Shown here: positions 8,026-18,425 of the stretch, piece by piece | Layout: each line of letters begins with the position of its first letter | Position numbering within the stretch: the stretch's first letter is position 1 | Assembly (NCBI RefSeq): GCF_012952295.1 | Contig: NZ_JABBCH010000001.1 | Coordinates: 434,001-498,000, forward strand | DNA from: Crystallibacter degradans | GTDB lineage: Bacteria; Actinomycetota; Actinomycetes; Actinomycetales; Micrococcaceae | Length of the DNA stretch: 64,000 bases | Direction of reading: 5' to 3' | Translations under genes and position numbers: made by a program | Notes under the pieces: generated by a model | Told to the model about the DNA's origin: nothing | Seen by the model: only the letters and a program-made list of their open reading frames with translations | Database searches by the model: none

Positions 8026-9774
8026 ATGGCCCAAGAAGTCGCAGCCCAGCTCGTCGACCAACTCCGCGCCGCGGGGGTCCGCCGGATTTACGGGATAGTG
8101 GGCGACAGCCTCAACCCGATTGTGGACGCGGTCCGGCAGACCGGCGGGGCGGCCAAGGGCGGCATCGACTGGATCCACGTCCGCCATGAGGAAGCCGCAG
8201 CCTTCGCCGCGGCGGCTGAAGCCCAGCTGACCGGGCAATTGGCGGTCTGCGCCGGCTCCTGCGGGCCGGGCAATCTCCACTTAATCAACGGGCTCTACGA
8301 CGCCAACCGCTCGGGTGCGCCGGTGCTGGCGATCGCCTCGCACATTCCCAGCAAGCAGATCGGCACCGTCTACTTCCAGGAAACCCATCCGGACCGGCTC
8401 TTCAACGAATGCTCGGTCTACTCCGAAATGGTCAGCACCGCCGAGCAGGCCCCGCGGGTCACGCAGAGCGCCATCCGGCATGCCCTCGGCAAGCGGGGCG
8501 TCGCCGTCGTTACCTTGCCCGGCGACATCGCCAGCCTGGAGGCTGTAGCCCCGACGCCGCTGTGTACCCCGTTCCTGCCCGCCACCGTGGTGCCGGCCGC
8601 CGAAAGCGTCAAACAGCTCGCGGACGCGATTAACGACGCCGGCAAGGTCGCCATTTTCGCCGGTGCCGGCGTGGAAGGCGCGCACGATGAAGTGGTGGCC
8701 CTGGCGGAGTTGATCGGCGCGCCGATCGGGCATTCGCTGCGCGGCAAGGACTTCATCCAGTACGACAATCCGTACGACATCGGCATGACCGGCTTGCTGG
8801 GCTACGGTGCCGCGGCCGAGGGCATTGAGGACGCGGACCTGCTGATCCTGCTGGGCACCGACTTCCCGTACGACCAGTTCCTGCCGGACACCCGCACCGC
8901 CCAGGTGGACCGGGCGCCGGAGCACCTGGGCCGGAGGACGGATGTGGACATCGCGATCCACGGCGACGTGCTGCCCACGCTGGCAGCCCTGATGCCGCTG
9001 CTCAAACGCAAGAAGAGCCGCCGCTTCCTGGACCAGATGCTCAAGAAGCACGACAAGCTGATGAACAAGGCCGTGGGCGCCTACACGCGCCGTGCCGACA
9101 AGATCAAACCCATCCACCCCGAGTATGCCGCCTCGCTGCTGGACCAGGTCGCCGCCGAGGACGCCGTCTTCACCGCGGACACCGGGATGTGCAATGTCTG
9201 GACCGCCCGCTACATCACCCCGCGCGGCACGCGTCGGCTGATCGGCTCCTACCTGCACGGCTCCATGGCCAACGCCCTCCCCCACGCCATCGGCGCGCAA
9301 CTGGCCTACCCCGAACGCCAGGTCATCTCCGTCTCCGGCGACGGCGGGCTCTCCATGCTGCTGGGCGAACTGGTCACCGCGGCGGCCTACCGGCTGCCGC
9401 TGAACGTCGTCGTCTTCAACAATTCCAGCCTCGGCATGGTGAAGCTGGAGATGCTGGTGGACGGGCTCCCGGACTTCGGCGTCGATGTCCCGGACACCAA
9501 CTACGCCGCTATCGCCCAGGCCATGGGCTTCCATGCCGTCCGCGTCACCGATCCGGCCGGCATCGAGAAGGCTTACCGGGACGCCTTCGCCCACCCGGGC
9601 CCGTCGCTGGTGGAACTCATCACCGATCCGAAGGCGCTCTCGCTGCCGCCGAAGATCACCGGGACCCAAGTCTTCGGCTTCGCCACCGCGATGTCCAAAA
9701 TCGTGCTGAACAGGGGAGCCGGCGAAGCTGTCAGCATGGCACGGAGCAACCTGCGCAACATCCCCCGCGGCTAA
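8026..9774 (+). CDS. poxB: pyruvate dehydrogenase (quinone) / pyruvate oxidase, ThDP-dependent
   Basis: A 582-residue ThDP enzyme close in length and layout to E. coli PoxB (572). The N-terminal Pyr domain has GVRRIYGIVGDSLNP and the catalytic Glu in VRHEEAAAFAAAAEAQLTG. The central FAD-binding domain follows, and the C-terminal PP domain has the ThDP motif SGDGGLSMLLGEL...FNNSSLG. PoxB decarboxylates pyruvate to acetate and CO2 and passes electrons via FAD to membrane quinone. The start ATG gives the standard N-terminus; longer extensions overlap the gap. A large leftward frame opposite it (8281-10161) is a GC-rich shadow. Confidence 0.92.
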   Translation: MAQEVAAQLVDQLRAAGVRRIYGIVGDSLNPIVDAVRQTGGAAKGGIDWIHVRHEEAAAFAAAAEAQLTGQLAVCAGSCGPGNLHLINGLYDANRSGAPVLAIASHIPSKQIGTVYFQETHPDRLFNECSVYSEMVSTAEQAPRVTQSAIRHALGKRGVAVVTLPGDIASLEAVAPTPLCTPFLPATVVPAAESVKQLADAINDAGKVAIFAGAGVEGAHDEVVALAELIGAPIGHSLRGKDFIQYDNPYDIGMTGLLGYGAAAEGIEDADLLILLGTDFPYDQFLPDTRTAQVDRAPEHLGRRTDVDIAIHGDVLPTLAALMPLLKRKKSRRFLDQMLKKHDKLMNKAVGAYTRRADKIKPIHPEYAASLLDQVAAEDAVFTADTGMCNVWTARYITPRGTRRLIGSYLHGSMANALPHAIGAQLAYPERQVISVSGDGGLSMLLGELVTAAAYRLPLNVVVFNNSSLGMVKLEMLVDGLPDFGVDVPDTNYAAIAQAMGFHAVRVTDPAGIEKAYRDAFAHPGPSLVELITDPKALSLPPKITGTQVFGFATAMSKIVLNRGAGEAVSMARSNLRNIPRG

Positions 9775-9840
9775 CCGCGGAGTCGGACGGCTCTCCGGCT
9801 GCGCCAGCAGCCGGGGTCCACTGCGGCGTACGGTGGGTGC

Positions 9841-10080
9841 ATGGAGGACATCGTCGAATTCCTGCTGGCGAGGATCGCCGAGGACGAGTCCAACCTGCAC
9901 TCCTGGTGGCACACCGCGTCCGTTCCCGTGCTGGACCGGGCCCTGGCCGAGTGCGAGGCGAAGCGCCGGATGATCGAGCAGCTGCAGCGCCTCGACGCCG
10001 TCCACCGCAGACCGATGCTGCTGATCATGGCCGTGCCATACGCCGGGCATCCCGCCTACCGGGACGAGTGGCGCCCTTAG
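9841..10080 (+). CDS. DUF6221 family protein
   Basis: A 79-residue protein starting MEDIVEFLLARIAEDE and containing RALAECEAKRRMIEQ, the hallmark of DUF6221, a family common on actinobacterial chromosomes and phages with no assigned function. It is acidic and helical at the N-terminus. Family members are often found near phage remnants, but no other phage gene is visible here. Confidence 0.75.
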   Translation: MEDIVEFLLARIAEDESNLHSWWHTASVPVLDRALAECEAKRRMIEQLQRLDAVHRRPMLLIMAVPYAGHPAYRDEWRP

Positions 10081-10227
10081 CTCCGGCAGCCCAAGAGCCT
10101 GTGCGTTTAACCAACGCCCGACGGCGGTGCCAGTGCCCGCTACAAAGCGCAGCCTCTCCATATGAGGGGTCGGAGAACCTCTGCTGACAAGGACACCCGG
10201 CGATCTGGCAGCTCGCCGGCGCGCTCT

Positions 10228-11421
10228 TTACGAACCGATTCCAATAACGTCCAGATCGTGCCCAATGATTAAGCGTCCGTCGAAACCTTCACCACATGCC
10301 TCCCAGACTTCATCGGGCCGATTACCCGGAACTAGATGCGACAGCACCAGCGTTTCGACACCTGCCTCCTGGGCTATTGGACCGACGTCCTCAATCACCG
10401 TGTGTGCTTGGATCAGGTGTTGATACAACCCTTCCTGTGCTTCGTCGCGTGGTTCAGGGAAGAGCGATTCGGGCCACGACTTGTCGATGACTTCGTGGAC
10501 GAGAACGTCAGCGTTCTTCGCCAAGGAGATGATATTGGGTGTTTTACCTGTGTCACCTGAGAAGACAACGGAGCCAGCGTCGGTATCGAATCGGTATCCC
10601 AGAGCGGGGAAAACCGGGGCGTGGTTCACAAGCGTTGCCGAGACCTTGACGTAATCGTCCTCGAAGAACGTGAAGGGATCCATCTCGGGACACGGATCAG
10701 TGTTCGGATCCTTCATATAACGGGCAGGAACGGGAACGTCATGAGCTTCCCAAAGCTCTTCCGGACGCGGCTTGCGGTTATCGAATAAGCGATCGTTGAA
10801 ATCCGTGGCAAAGGCCTGCACGATGAGGTCTGTCATTTCTTTGGTTCCTGGCGTGGGGTTGCCTGGGCTGACGGGTTCAGGCGGTAGCCCGGGGCCGAAA
10901 AGTTCGGGCACCTGTCCACGGTTCCCCGGTCCCCAGATCGGGATCCTGTCTACAGATTGCAGACCATTGTAGAGCCCCTCGCTAAGGATGTTATTCAAAT
11001 CGACGACATGGTCCGAATGCAGATGCGTCAGGAAAATTCCCGCAAGAGCATCTAAGGGGCCTTCCATATCCGTCTCAAATTTTGTTCCTAGTTCTGCTTT
11101 ACGCGCCTGGTGCATGACTCCGTGACCCGCATCGATGACGTAGTATCGGTCCCCGACGACGAGTGCAGAAGATATGCCCTGCCGCTCGCTGCCCGGCCAA
11201 TATGGCGGCCCGCCCGATGTTCCGAGAAGTACGAGTTTGGTTTGTTGTCCGCTCAACGGCAGAGGGCCGAAGCGCCGGGAGGCAGCCGATGCGGTCGAGG
11301 CAGCGCTGCTAGCCGGACTGCATGCTGCCAGAGAAGCGGCGGCCGCACCAACACCAAAACTTGCCAGCATCTTTCGCCGGCTAACGCCTGAGGACGCGAT
11401 GTTGCTCAAGATGTCACACAC
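10228..11421 (-). CDS. Tat-exported metallo-beta-lactamase-fold lipoprotein
   Basis: A 397-residue secreted hydrolase. The N-terminus has a twin-arginine motif (SRRKMLA, Arg15-Arg16) followed by a hydrophobic stretch and a lipobox LAAC with Cys34, so it is probably a Tat-exported lipoprotein. The metal site HLHSDH (His133, His135, Asp137, His138) and a later SGDTGKTPN plus SHL motif place it in the RNase Z/arylsulfatase-like branch of the MBL fold. It follows the phenol operon in the same direction, after a strong terminator, so it is likely a separate unit. Its codon use is visibly less GC-biased than its neighbours, suggesting acquisition. Confidence 0.85.
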   Translation of the reverse strand: MCDILSNIASSGVSRRKMLASFGVGAAAASLAACSPASSAASTASAASRRFGPLPLSGQQTKLVLLGTSGGPPYWPGSERQGISSALVVGDRYYVIDAGHGVMHQARKAELGTKFETDMEGPLDALAGIFLTHLHSDHVVDLNNILSEGLYNGLQSVDRIPIWGPGNRGQVPELFGPGLPPEPVSPGNPTPGTKEMTDLIVQAFATDFNDRLFDNRKPRPEELWEAHDVPVPARYMKDPNTDPCPEMDPFTFFEDDYVKVSATLVNHAPVFPALGYRFDTDAGSVVFSGDTGKTPNIISLAKNADVLVHEVIDKSWPESLFPEPRDEAQEGLYQHLIQAHTVIEDVGPIAQEAGVETLVLSHLVPGNRPDEVWEACGEGFDGRLIIGHDLDVIGIGS

Positions 11422-11482
11422 GAATAGTTCTCCTGAATTACCGTTTCGAAACCTGTATTGGGTGCTCTTGCTGGCAGCCGGA

Positions 11483-11519
11483 CGTCAGGCCGCGACGAAC
11501 GTAGCGTCGCGGCCTGACG
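11483..11519 (-). terminator. 15-bp hairpin terminator of the phenol operon
   Basis: Arms 11483-11497 and 11505-11519 are exact reverse complements around a 7-base loop, just past the stop of the leftward phenol hydroxylase gene. It should end the operon before the MBL-fold lipoprotein gene. Confidence 0.85.
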
Positions 11520-11528
11520 CTGCGACAG

Positions 11529-13130
11529 CTAGTTCTTTTTAAGGAAGATGCTGACGTCGTCGTTGTTGATCAGGTCGGGTACGGTCCAGCCGTCCAGGTC
11601 GTACTCGGACATGCATTGGTCGGCGAAGCCGGTCATCATGTCAGTGTGGCCCTGGGCCTGGGCGGCGAAGAGGATCTCAGCTTTCACGTTTTCGTGGTTG
11701 CCGGAGTAGTTGCGTTCGTAGAGTTCGTGCCGGCCGCCGAATTCGGTGCCGATCGCGTCCCAGAGCAGCTTCATCAGCTTCACCCGGTCCACGGCCTGGA
11801 TGCCATCCGAGCCTCGGACGTACTTGTCCAGGTAAGGGCGGATCTCCGGGGTCTTGAAGTCCAGCGCGGAGGAGTTCAGGTAGATCAGGCCGGAAGCCAC
11901 GTCCTGTTCGATGATTTCCTTGATACGCGGGTAGCCGGTGGACATGAACATCCGGTACGCCAGGCCGTAGTCGAGCTTGGGCAGCACGGTCCCGTCGGGG
12001 CCGGCATCCGGATTCAGCGCCATCGCGTCGGCAAGGGCGTAGAACATGTTGCGCCAGCCGATGACTTCGCCGGCGCGGGCCTGGACGCCGCGGAAGTCCT
12101 TGGTACCGGCGATTTCCAGGGCCTTGAGCAGCAGGCCGGCGATGAAGTCCAGTTTCACGGCCAGGCGGATTACGCCCTGGAACGTGAACCGGTTCAGGAA
12201 CCCGGTCTGCGGGAAGAAGTTGTTGATCTTCTCAATGTCTCCGTACGCGAACACGTTCTCCCACGGGATGAGGACCTTGTCGAAGACGAACACCGAATCG
12301 TTCTCATCCAGTCGGGAGGAGAGCGGGTAATCGAACGGGGTGCCCATCACAGCCGCCTGGTGCGAGTAGGAGGCACGGGAGATCAGCTTTACCCCGGGTG
12401 CGTCCATGGGAACGGTGCAGATCAGCGCGAATTCCTTCTTCTTGATCGGCAGCCCGTAGTGCGCGATGAAGTTGTACTGGGTGATGGCCGAGCCGGTGGC
12501 AACGACCTTCGCGCCGGAGACAACGAGCCCGGCGTCGGTCTCCTTTTCGACCTTCATGAACACGTCGCCGACTTGGTCCGGCGGCAGATGCCGGTCCACC
12601 GGCGGGTTGATGATGGCGTGGTTCCAATACAGGACCTTCTCCTGAGACTCGGCATACCAGCGCCTGGCGTTGTCCTGGAACGGCTCGTAGAAGTCCGGCA
12701 TCCCGCCCAGGGTGCCCAGGAACGCGCCCTTATAATCCGGGGACCGGCCCATCCAGCCGTAGGACATCCGCGCCCAGGTTTCGATCGCGGTTCGCGACGC
12801 CTTCAGGTCGTCAATGGAACGCGCGGCCTTGAAGAAGGGGTGCGTCAGGCCGCCGGAGCCGGTGTCGGTGCGGACCAGGAGCTTATCTGCTGTTTCCGGT
12901 TTGTGGAAGCCGTCGTAGAGGCGGGCGGCCATCCGCACGGAGTTGCGGAACGCCGGGTGGGTGGTGACGTCCTTGACCCGTTCGCCGTAGATCCAGACCT
13001 CTCGGTCGTCCCGGAGCGACTCGATGTATTCATCGCCGGTCTGGGGCTTGAGCTGATCCGCCTGCGTGGTCCGGGCGCTCATGTCGGTGTCGTTGCCTGT
13101 GGTGGTCGTGGTGTCGATAGTTTCAGTCAT
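11529..13130 (-). CDS. pheA1: phenol 2-monooxygenase oxygenase component (HpaB/PheA1 family)
   Basis: A 533-residue FADH2-dependent aromatic hydroxylase of the 4-hydroxyphenylacetate 3-hydroxylase family (HpaB, TftD, PheA1). Family landmarks are [28 protein letters not shown] with the following GVKLISR, and [19 protein letters not shown]. The enzyme hydroxylates a phenol with O2 and reduced FAD from a separate reductase. Next to a flavin reductase and a catechol 1,2-dioxygenase, phenol is the likely substrate (phenol to catechol), as in the pheA1A2 systems of Rhodococcus. A homoprotocatechuate route would need an extradiol enzyme, and none is present. The last gene of the operon. Confidence 0.85.
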   Translation of the reverse strand: MTETIDTTTTTGNDTDMSARTTQADQLKPQTGDEYIESLRDDREVWIYGERVKDVTTHPAFRNSVRMAARLYDGFHKPETADKLLVRTDTGSGGLTHPFFKAARSIDDLKASRTAIETWARMSYGWMGRSPDYKGAFLGTLGGMPDFYEPFQDNARRWYAESQEKVLYWNHAIINPPVDRHLPPDQVGDVFMKVEKETDAGLVVSGAKVVATGSAITQYNFIAHYGLPIKKKEFALICTVPMDAPGVKLISRASYSHQAAVMGTPFDYPLSSRLDENDSVFVFDKVLIPWENVFAYGDIEKINNFFPQTGFLNRFTFQGVIRLAVKLDFIAGLLLKALEIAGTKDFRGVQARAGEVIGWRNMFYALADAMALNPDAGPDGTVLPKLDYGLAYRMFMSTGYPRIKEIIEQDVASGLIYLNSSALDFKTPEIRPYLDKYVRGSDGIQAVDRVKLMKLLWDAIGTEFGGRHELYERNYSGNHENVKAEILFAAQAQGHTDMMTGFADQCMSEYDLDGWTVPDLINNDDVSIFLKKN

Positions 13131-13158
13131 CGTCGTGTCCTTATCAGTTCAGCGGCCG

Positions 13159-13749
13159 TCAGGCCTGGATGAGGGGTTTGAAGGAATCGGCGCCGGAGAA
13201 CCAGCCGGCCTCCAGCGAGTCGCCGCAGTGGTGCCAGTGGCTGGAGCCGGACATGGGGCCGATCTCGCGGAACTTGCCGCCAAAGAAGAGCAGTGGTTCC
13301 CGGTCCGTGGTCTCGAGTTTGTGGACTTCGCCGATCACGATCACGTGGTCGCCGCCGTCGTACACCTGCCAGGGCCGGCATTCCAGGGTTGCCTTGTTCT
13401 CCAGCAGGACCGGGACGTCCCCGTCCACGGTCCAGGCCGGTTCTTCCGGTAGCGGCCTACCGGCGAAATGCCATGCGACGTCCAGCTGGTCTTGGGAGAG
13501 GATGTTGATCGCGAACGGCGCGCCTTCCAGGTACTGGGCCGCCTTGGAACTGCGGGTCAGCGTAACCTGGGCCAGCGGCGGATCCAGCGACACCGCGGTA
13601 AACGCGTTCACCGTCGCACCGTGCGGGGTGCCGTCCGCGGAGCGGCAGGTCACCACGGTCACGCCGGTCGCGAACTGGCCGAACGTGTTCCGCAGCTCGC
13701 GCGGATCGATGGCCGTTGCGGCAGCGGCAACGGGGGTTGTTTCAGACAT
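13159..13749 (-). CDS. pheA2: flavin reductase component of phenol hydroxylase
   Basis: A 196-residue flavin reductase of the HpaC/PheA2 type (flavin_Reduct domain). LRNTFGQFATGVTVVTC is the family N-terminus, followed by VNAFTAVSLDPPL and the FAINILSQDQ segment. A C-terminal HHCGDSLEAGWFSG completes the fold. It uses NAD(P)H to reduce FAD and hands it to the oxygenase encoded 28 bases downstream. Of two adjacent ATGs I took the second because it has the better distance to AGGAGG. Confidence 0.87.
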   Translation of the reverse strand: MSETTPVAAAATAIDPRELRNTFGQFATGVTVVTCRSADGTPHGATVNAFTAVSLDPPLAQVTLTRSSKAAQYLEGAPFAINILSQDQLDVAWHFAGRPLPEEPAWTVDGDVPVLLENKATLECRPWQVYDGGDHVIVIGEVHKLETTDREPLLFFGGKFREIGPMSGSSHWHHCGDSLEAGWFSGADSFKPLIQA

Positions 13750-13818
13750 CATGTCCTCCTGCTGTTGGGGCACGGCCGGCGGGGGGTGGGGTCGCCCCGC
13801 CGGCCGCACAGCTTGCGG

Positions 13819-14764
<946 letters not shown>

Positions 14765-14847
14765 TGACAAAACAGGTCCGGTGGGTGCTAATCCGGCACG
14801 GCGCACCTCTGTCTTCGGTGCGGATGACTTCGACGGCGGTGCGGAAC

Positions 14848-15924
14848 CTAAGGCGCGACGCTGAGGAGGGCGTCTTTGCGCAGTTGGAGCGGAGTGAGCC
14901 CGAAACGCGCCTTGAATGCACGGGTGAAATAGCTTTGCGACGCGAAGCCGGCCTGTGCGGAGATCCGGCCCACCGGCGTCGTTCTTTGGGTTGGATCGGA
15001 GAGGATGGTCCGAGCCAGCTCCAGCCGCAGGCCCAGGACATAAAGACTGGGCGGTTCGCCGGCCTCGGCAAAGATCCGGGTCAGATGGCGTTCGCTGATG
15101 CCGACCGCCGCGGCAACTTCGGCGGCACTGAGCCGCGGATCGCCCAGCCTGTCCTCGACGTAACTGCGGGCGGTGGCAAGGTAGCCGGCACCGGTGCCGC
15201 TGCGCTCCCCTCTGATCATGAGGCTAAGCAGTTCCAGGGCCGAGTCCTCCGCGCGCTCCAGATCCGAGGGCTGGCCGGGCTGCGCCTGCCCGACGATCGT
15301 ACCGCTGACCAACTTGGCCAAGGCGAGCATGTGCCGGTTCGCTGACTCGCCCTGATTGAAGTTGAAGACCCGGGGCTTTAACAGCGGTTTCCCGCCGGAC
15401 AGTTCCAGATAGTCATCGCGCGGGATGGTGAGCACCAGTTCACGCAGACCCTTGCAAAAGCCCCGCAGAAACGGCCGGTCGGCGTCGTAGATGACCGCTT
15501 GTCCGGGTTTGAGCGATTCCTGTCCGTCTCCATAGTAGAAAAATGCTTCGCCTTCCAACGCGAAGAAGACGGCAATGGCGTCCATGGGGTTCTGCCGGAT
15601 GAACCGTTCGTTTCGTTCCACTACCTGCGCACTGCCCTTGACCTGGGCAAACTTCAGCGAGGGAAAATGCAGGTTCACCTCGCTGGCCTGCAGCGGGGCA
15701 TCGTCCATGGTGCGGATGTCCAGCGGAATCAACGCCTTGGAGTTATGGTGCTCCCAGAGCTGGACCCGATTGGTAGCCGGGATGCCGTCGGTGCTGAACT
15801 TCAGGAGCTTGGCAGGCTTGTGACTGGCAAGACCCGGGGCCGGAACTGTGGTTTGTTCCTGTCCCGGGGCAGAGCCCTGCCTTGCAGCGGCACGCCGCGC
15901 GGCATCAAAGTGGTGCTGGCTCAT
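14848..15924 (-). CDS. AraC family transcriptional regulator of the phenol operon
   Basis: A 358-residue AraC/XylS-type activator. The C-terminal HTH pair covers about residues 255-358 (LSAAEVAAAVGISERHLTRIF, then VGRISAQAGFASQSYFTRAFKARFG). The N-terminal half (residues 40-200) resembles the cupin-like AraC_binding_2 domain, including FFALEGEAFFYYGDGQ. It lies immediately upstream of catA in the same orientation with a 183-base gap that holds the likely promoter. In Rhodococcus an AraC protein, PheR, controls pheA2A1, so the same role is inferred here. Confidence 0.85.
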   Translation of the reverse strand: MSQHHFDAARRAAARQGSAPGQEQTTVPAPGLASHKPAKLLKFSTDGIPATNRVQLWEHHNSKALIPLDIRTMDDAPLQASEVNLHFPSLKFAQVKGSAQVVERNERFIRQNPMDAIAVFFALEGEAFFYYGDGQESLKPGQAVIYDADRPFLRGFCKGLRELVLTIPRDDYLELSGGKPLLKPRVFNFNQGESANRHMLALAKLVSGTIVGQAQPGQPSDLERAEDSALELLSLMIRGERSGTGAGYLATARSYVEDRLGDPRLSAAEVAAAVGISERHLTRIFAEAGEPPSLYVLGLRLELARTILSDPTQRTTPVGRISAQAGFASQSYFTRAFKARFGLTPLQLRKDALLSVAP

Positions 15925-16009
15925 GGATCAAGTAGTGTAGCGTGAATCACATTTTCCCGATAGCCCGGCACTCTGCCGAGAAGGTGTTCGCTGGTCTAGG
16001 CACCGGATG

Positions 16010-16201
16010 TCAGTAGCCGTAACCGCCTTCCTTGGCGTTCTGGGCCTCGGCTGAGCCATCCACCTTTTCCGAATCCGGGCCGGCCGACGCCTCCATCGGC
16101 TCCTCCTGGCTGCTGCCGGCTTCGGCGGCCGGCTGGGGTTCGTGCGGATGCAGTTCCGAGTCCTCGGGCTGATCCTTGTTTTCGTTCTCTTCACCGGTCA
16201 T
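16010..16201 (-). CDS. small acidic hypothetical protein
   Basis: A 63-residue, very acidic, Glu/Gln/Ala/Pro-rich protein ending in GGYGY. GGAG precedes the ATG. It has no fold signature and is likely disordered; similar low-complexity proteins are common in Arthrobacter annotations. No function can be proposed. Confidence 0.55.
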   Translation of the reverse strand: MTGEENENKDQPEDSELHPHEPQPAAEAGSSQEEPMEASAGPDSEKVDGSAEAQNAKEGGYGY

Positions 16202-16363
16202 CGTGGACGCTCCTGGGCGTTGCTCTGTCCTGCGGGTTGCCGGACGGCGGATTCCCAGCGTAGGTAGGTGCTAAGCAACCTGTCTACACCCTTCTAGACG
16301 CCGTCCCGCGTAGGATCGAGCCGAGGGCGGCACTGCCCGGCGACACACTTCAGGAGGACCATC

Positions 16364-17761
16364 ATGGACATTGAAGAAGTCGACCTGCTGGTCATCGGCG
16401 GCGGCAAGGCGGGCAAATCCCTCGCGATGGACCGGGCCAAGGCCGGGCAAAAAGTTGCCATGGTTGAACGCGGCATGATCGGCGGCACCTGCATTAACGT
16501 GGCCTGCATTCCCACGAAGACCCTGATCAACAGCGGCCGCGTACTGGAGACCGTCCGTCGCGCCGAAGAGTTCGGCATTTCCGGCGTCGAAGACCCACGG
16601 ATGGACCTGGCCCTGCTGAGGCACCGCAAAGACGACGTCGTCGGCACTATGGTCAAGGGGCAGCTCACCAGCTTCACCGACTCCGGCATGGACTTCATTC
16701 TGGGCGAAGCGAAATTTACCGGCCCCAGAACGGTGCACGTCGACCTGAACGACGGCGGCACACGCGTCCTGCGCGGCACCGACGTCGTGATCAACCTCGG
16801 CACCGAACCAGCGCTGCCTCCCATCGCCGGGCTGGCAGAGGCCCGGGTACAGACCAGCAACACTTTGCTGGAGCTTGAGTCCCTGCCGGAGAACATTGTC
16901 ATCCTCGGCGGCGGCTACGTCGGCTGTGAGTTCGCTGACCTGCTCAACACCATCGGCGTTGACGTCACGATCGTCCAGCGCGGAAAGCAGTTGCTTGGCC
17001 GCGAGGATGAAGACGTGTCGGCCGCGGTCAAGAAGGCCTTTATCGACGCCGGCATCACCGTCCGACTCGGCGCCGCAGCCGAGAAAATCCAGCGCGCTGC
17101 GGACGGCACGGTCACCATCACCCTCGACGACGGCGAAAGGCTCAGCGCGGAGGACGTCCTGGTGGCGCTCGGTAGGAAACCCATGACCGACGGCGCCAAT
17201 CTGGAAGCCACCGGCGTAGTCCTGGACGACCGCGGCTTCATCGAGGTCGACCAGCAGTTGCGGGCGGGGGATGGCGTCTGGGCCGCCGGCGATGCCGCCG
17301 GGACCCCGCAGTTCACGCACGCTTCCTACGACGACTACCGCATCCTCAAGGCCAATCTGGCCGCCCGGCATGGCGACGGCGAAGCCCGCACCACCGCCGG
17401 ACGGCTCATCCCCTACACGGTCTTCATCACGCCGGAGCTGGGTCGGGTCGGCCTGACTGAGCAGCAAGCCCGCGACGCCGGCCACGACGTGCGCATCGCC
17501 AAGATGCCGGTTGCCGCCATTCCGCGCGCCCGTACGTTGGGCCAGACCGAGGGCGTCTGGAAGGCCGTGCTGGACCGGAAGACCGGCAGGATCCTGGGCG
17601 TGGCGCTGCTAGGCACCGAGGCCAGTGAAGCCATTGCCGTGGTCCAGATGGCCATGCTGGCAGGGCTGGACTTCACGGCGGTCCGGGATGCCGTCATCAC
17701 GCATCCGACCATTGCCGAAGGACTGAACCTGCTCGTCACCCCGGCATACCTTGAGGATTGA
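16364..17761 (+). CDS. FAD-dependent pyridine nucleotide-disulfide oxidoreductase (mercuric reductase-like)
   Basis: A 465-residue class I flavoprotein disulfide reductase. The FAD motif is VIGGGKAGKSLA, the redox pair is Cys43-x4-Cys48 in GGTCINVACIPTK, and the NAD(P)H fold begins VILGGGYVGCEFADL. The FAD-ribityl motif is GVWAAGDAAG, and the C-terminal dimer domain carries HPTIAEGLN with the catalytic His. It lacks the HMA domain and the C-terminal Cys pair of true MerA and lacks an adjacent lipoyl-dependent complex, so the substrate is unknown. AGGAGG precedes the ATG. Confidence 0.87.
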   Translation: MDIEEVDLLVIGGGKAGKSLAMDRAKAGQKVAMVERGMIGGTCINVACIPTKTLINSGRVLETVRRAEEFGISGVEDPRMDLALLRHRKDDVVGTMVKGQLTSFTDSGMDFILGEAKFTGPRTVHVDLNDGGTRVLRGTDVVINLGTEPALPPIAGLAEARVQTSNTLLELESLPENIVILGGGYVGCEFADLLNTIGVDVTIVQRGKQLLGREDEDVSAAVKKAFIDAGITVRLGAAAEKIQRAADGTVTITLDDGERLSAEDVLVALGRKPMTDGANLEATGVVLDDRGFIEVDQQLRAGDGVWAAGDAAGTPQFTHASYDDYRILKANLAARHGDGEARTTAGRLIPYTVFITPELGRVGLTEQQARDAGHDVRIAKMPVAAIPRARTLGQTEGVWKAVLDRKTGRILGVALLGTEASEAIAVVQMAMLAGLDFTAVRDAVITHPTIAEGLNLLVTPAYLED

Positions 17762-17808
17762 GCCACCGGGACGGCCGCGCTGCGGGCCAGATAGTGGAGA
17801 TGGCCGTA

Positions 17809-18228
17809 TCAGCCTTGCCGGCGCTCCCGGAAGAAATCGTCCTCCCGGCCGTGCCGCAGCGCCTGGTCCCATTCGGCGATGAATCCGTCGAGGAGCCCTT
17901 GATCTTCGGCGGCAATAAACAGTGCCATGTCCTGATCGGCTGTTTCCCTGCGGGTGACGGCCCAGATCTCCTCGTACCGGCCGGCACGCCCGGCTTCCCG
18001 CAGCACGGCCCGGAACCGGCGGCTGTACTCCCGTTGTTCCGGCCGGCCGAAGCGCTCTGACTTCACGTATACAAACGCCAGCACCGCAACCACGGCTCCG
18101 CCAAAAACCACGGTTCCAACCAGCGCGATCCCGTCCGGCAGCAGGAGGGAGAGGCCCACCAGAGCAGGCCCAGGAAAACCATCAATGCCCCAAGGACGAT
18201 GATCACCGCTCCAGATTAGCCCTCCCAA
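17809..18228 (-). CDS. small membrane protein, possibly frameshifted near its start
   Basis: The C-terminal 100 residues look genuine: one membrane helix (LVGTVVFGGAVVAVLAFVYV) followed by a charged helical domain (RPEQREYSRRFRAVLREAGR). The N-terminus is doubtful. The long frame starts with a TTG and reads GDHRPWGIDGFPGPALVG, which is not typical. The frame shifted by one base, from a GTG at 18206, reads VIIVLGALMVFLGLLWW, a convincing membrane helix, but then falls out of phase. A one-base indel near 18150-18165, real or a sequencing error, would join them into a two-helix protein. Function unknown. Confidence 0.5.
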   Translation of the reverse strand: MGGLIWSGDHRPWGIDGFPGPALVGLSLLLPDGIALVGTVVFGGAVVAVLAFVYVKSERFGRPEQREYSRRFRAVLREAGRAGRYEEIWAVTRRETADQDMALFIAAEDQGLLDGFIAEWDQALRHGREDDFFRERRQG

Positions 18229-18425
18229 ACGGGGATCGGAGGCGCCCGGGAATGACCCAAGTTCCTTACTGTAGGACGGCCTGCTACCGGTTACCCAGGT
18301 TAGACGCGCCTAGCGCCGCCGCATCCCTCAGATTGAGGGTGTTAGCGCTCCCGGGCCGGGCCTACGATGAGCCCTACACCGGCTCGCACCATGAGTTCCC
18401 TGCAGCAGCAAAAGAAGGATCCGTC

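Noticed and set aside
8281-10161. 626-codon leftward open frame opposite poxB
   Set aside because: It is rich in Gly, Arg and His with no fold motifs, and lies opposite a clear PoxB. This is the usual GC-rich antisense shadow.
11616-13172. 518-codon rightward open frame opposite the phenol hydroxylase
   Set aside because: Compositionally biased, with no domain. The opposite strand has all HpaB-family motifs and good ribosome binding sites.
16364-17761. Mercuric reductase merA
   Set aside because: The CxxxxC redox pair is shared by the whole family. The N-terminal HMA domain, C-terminal Cys pair and any mer regulator or transporter are absent.
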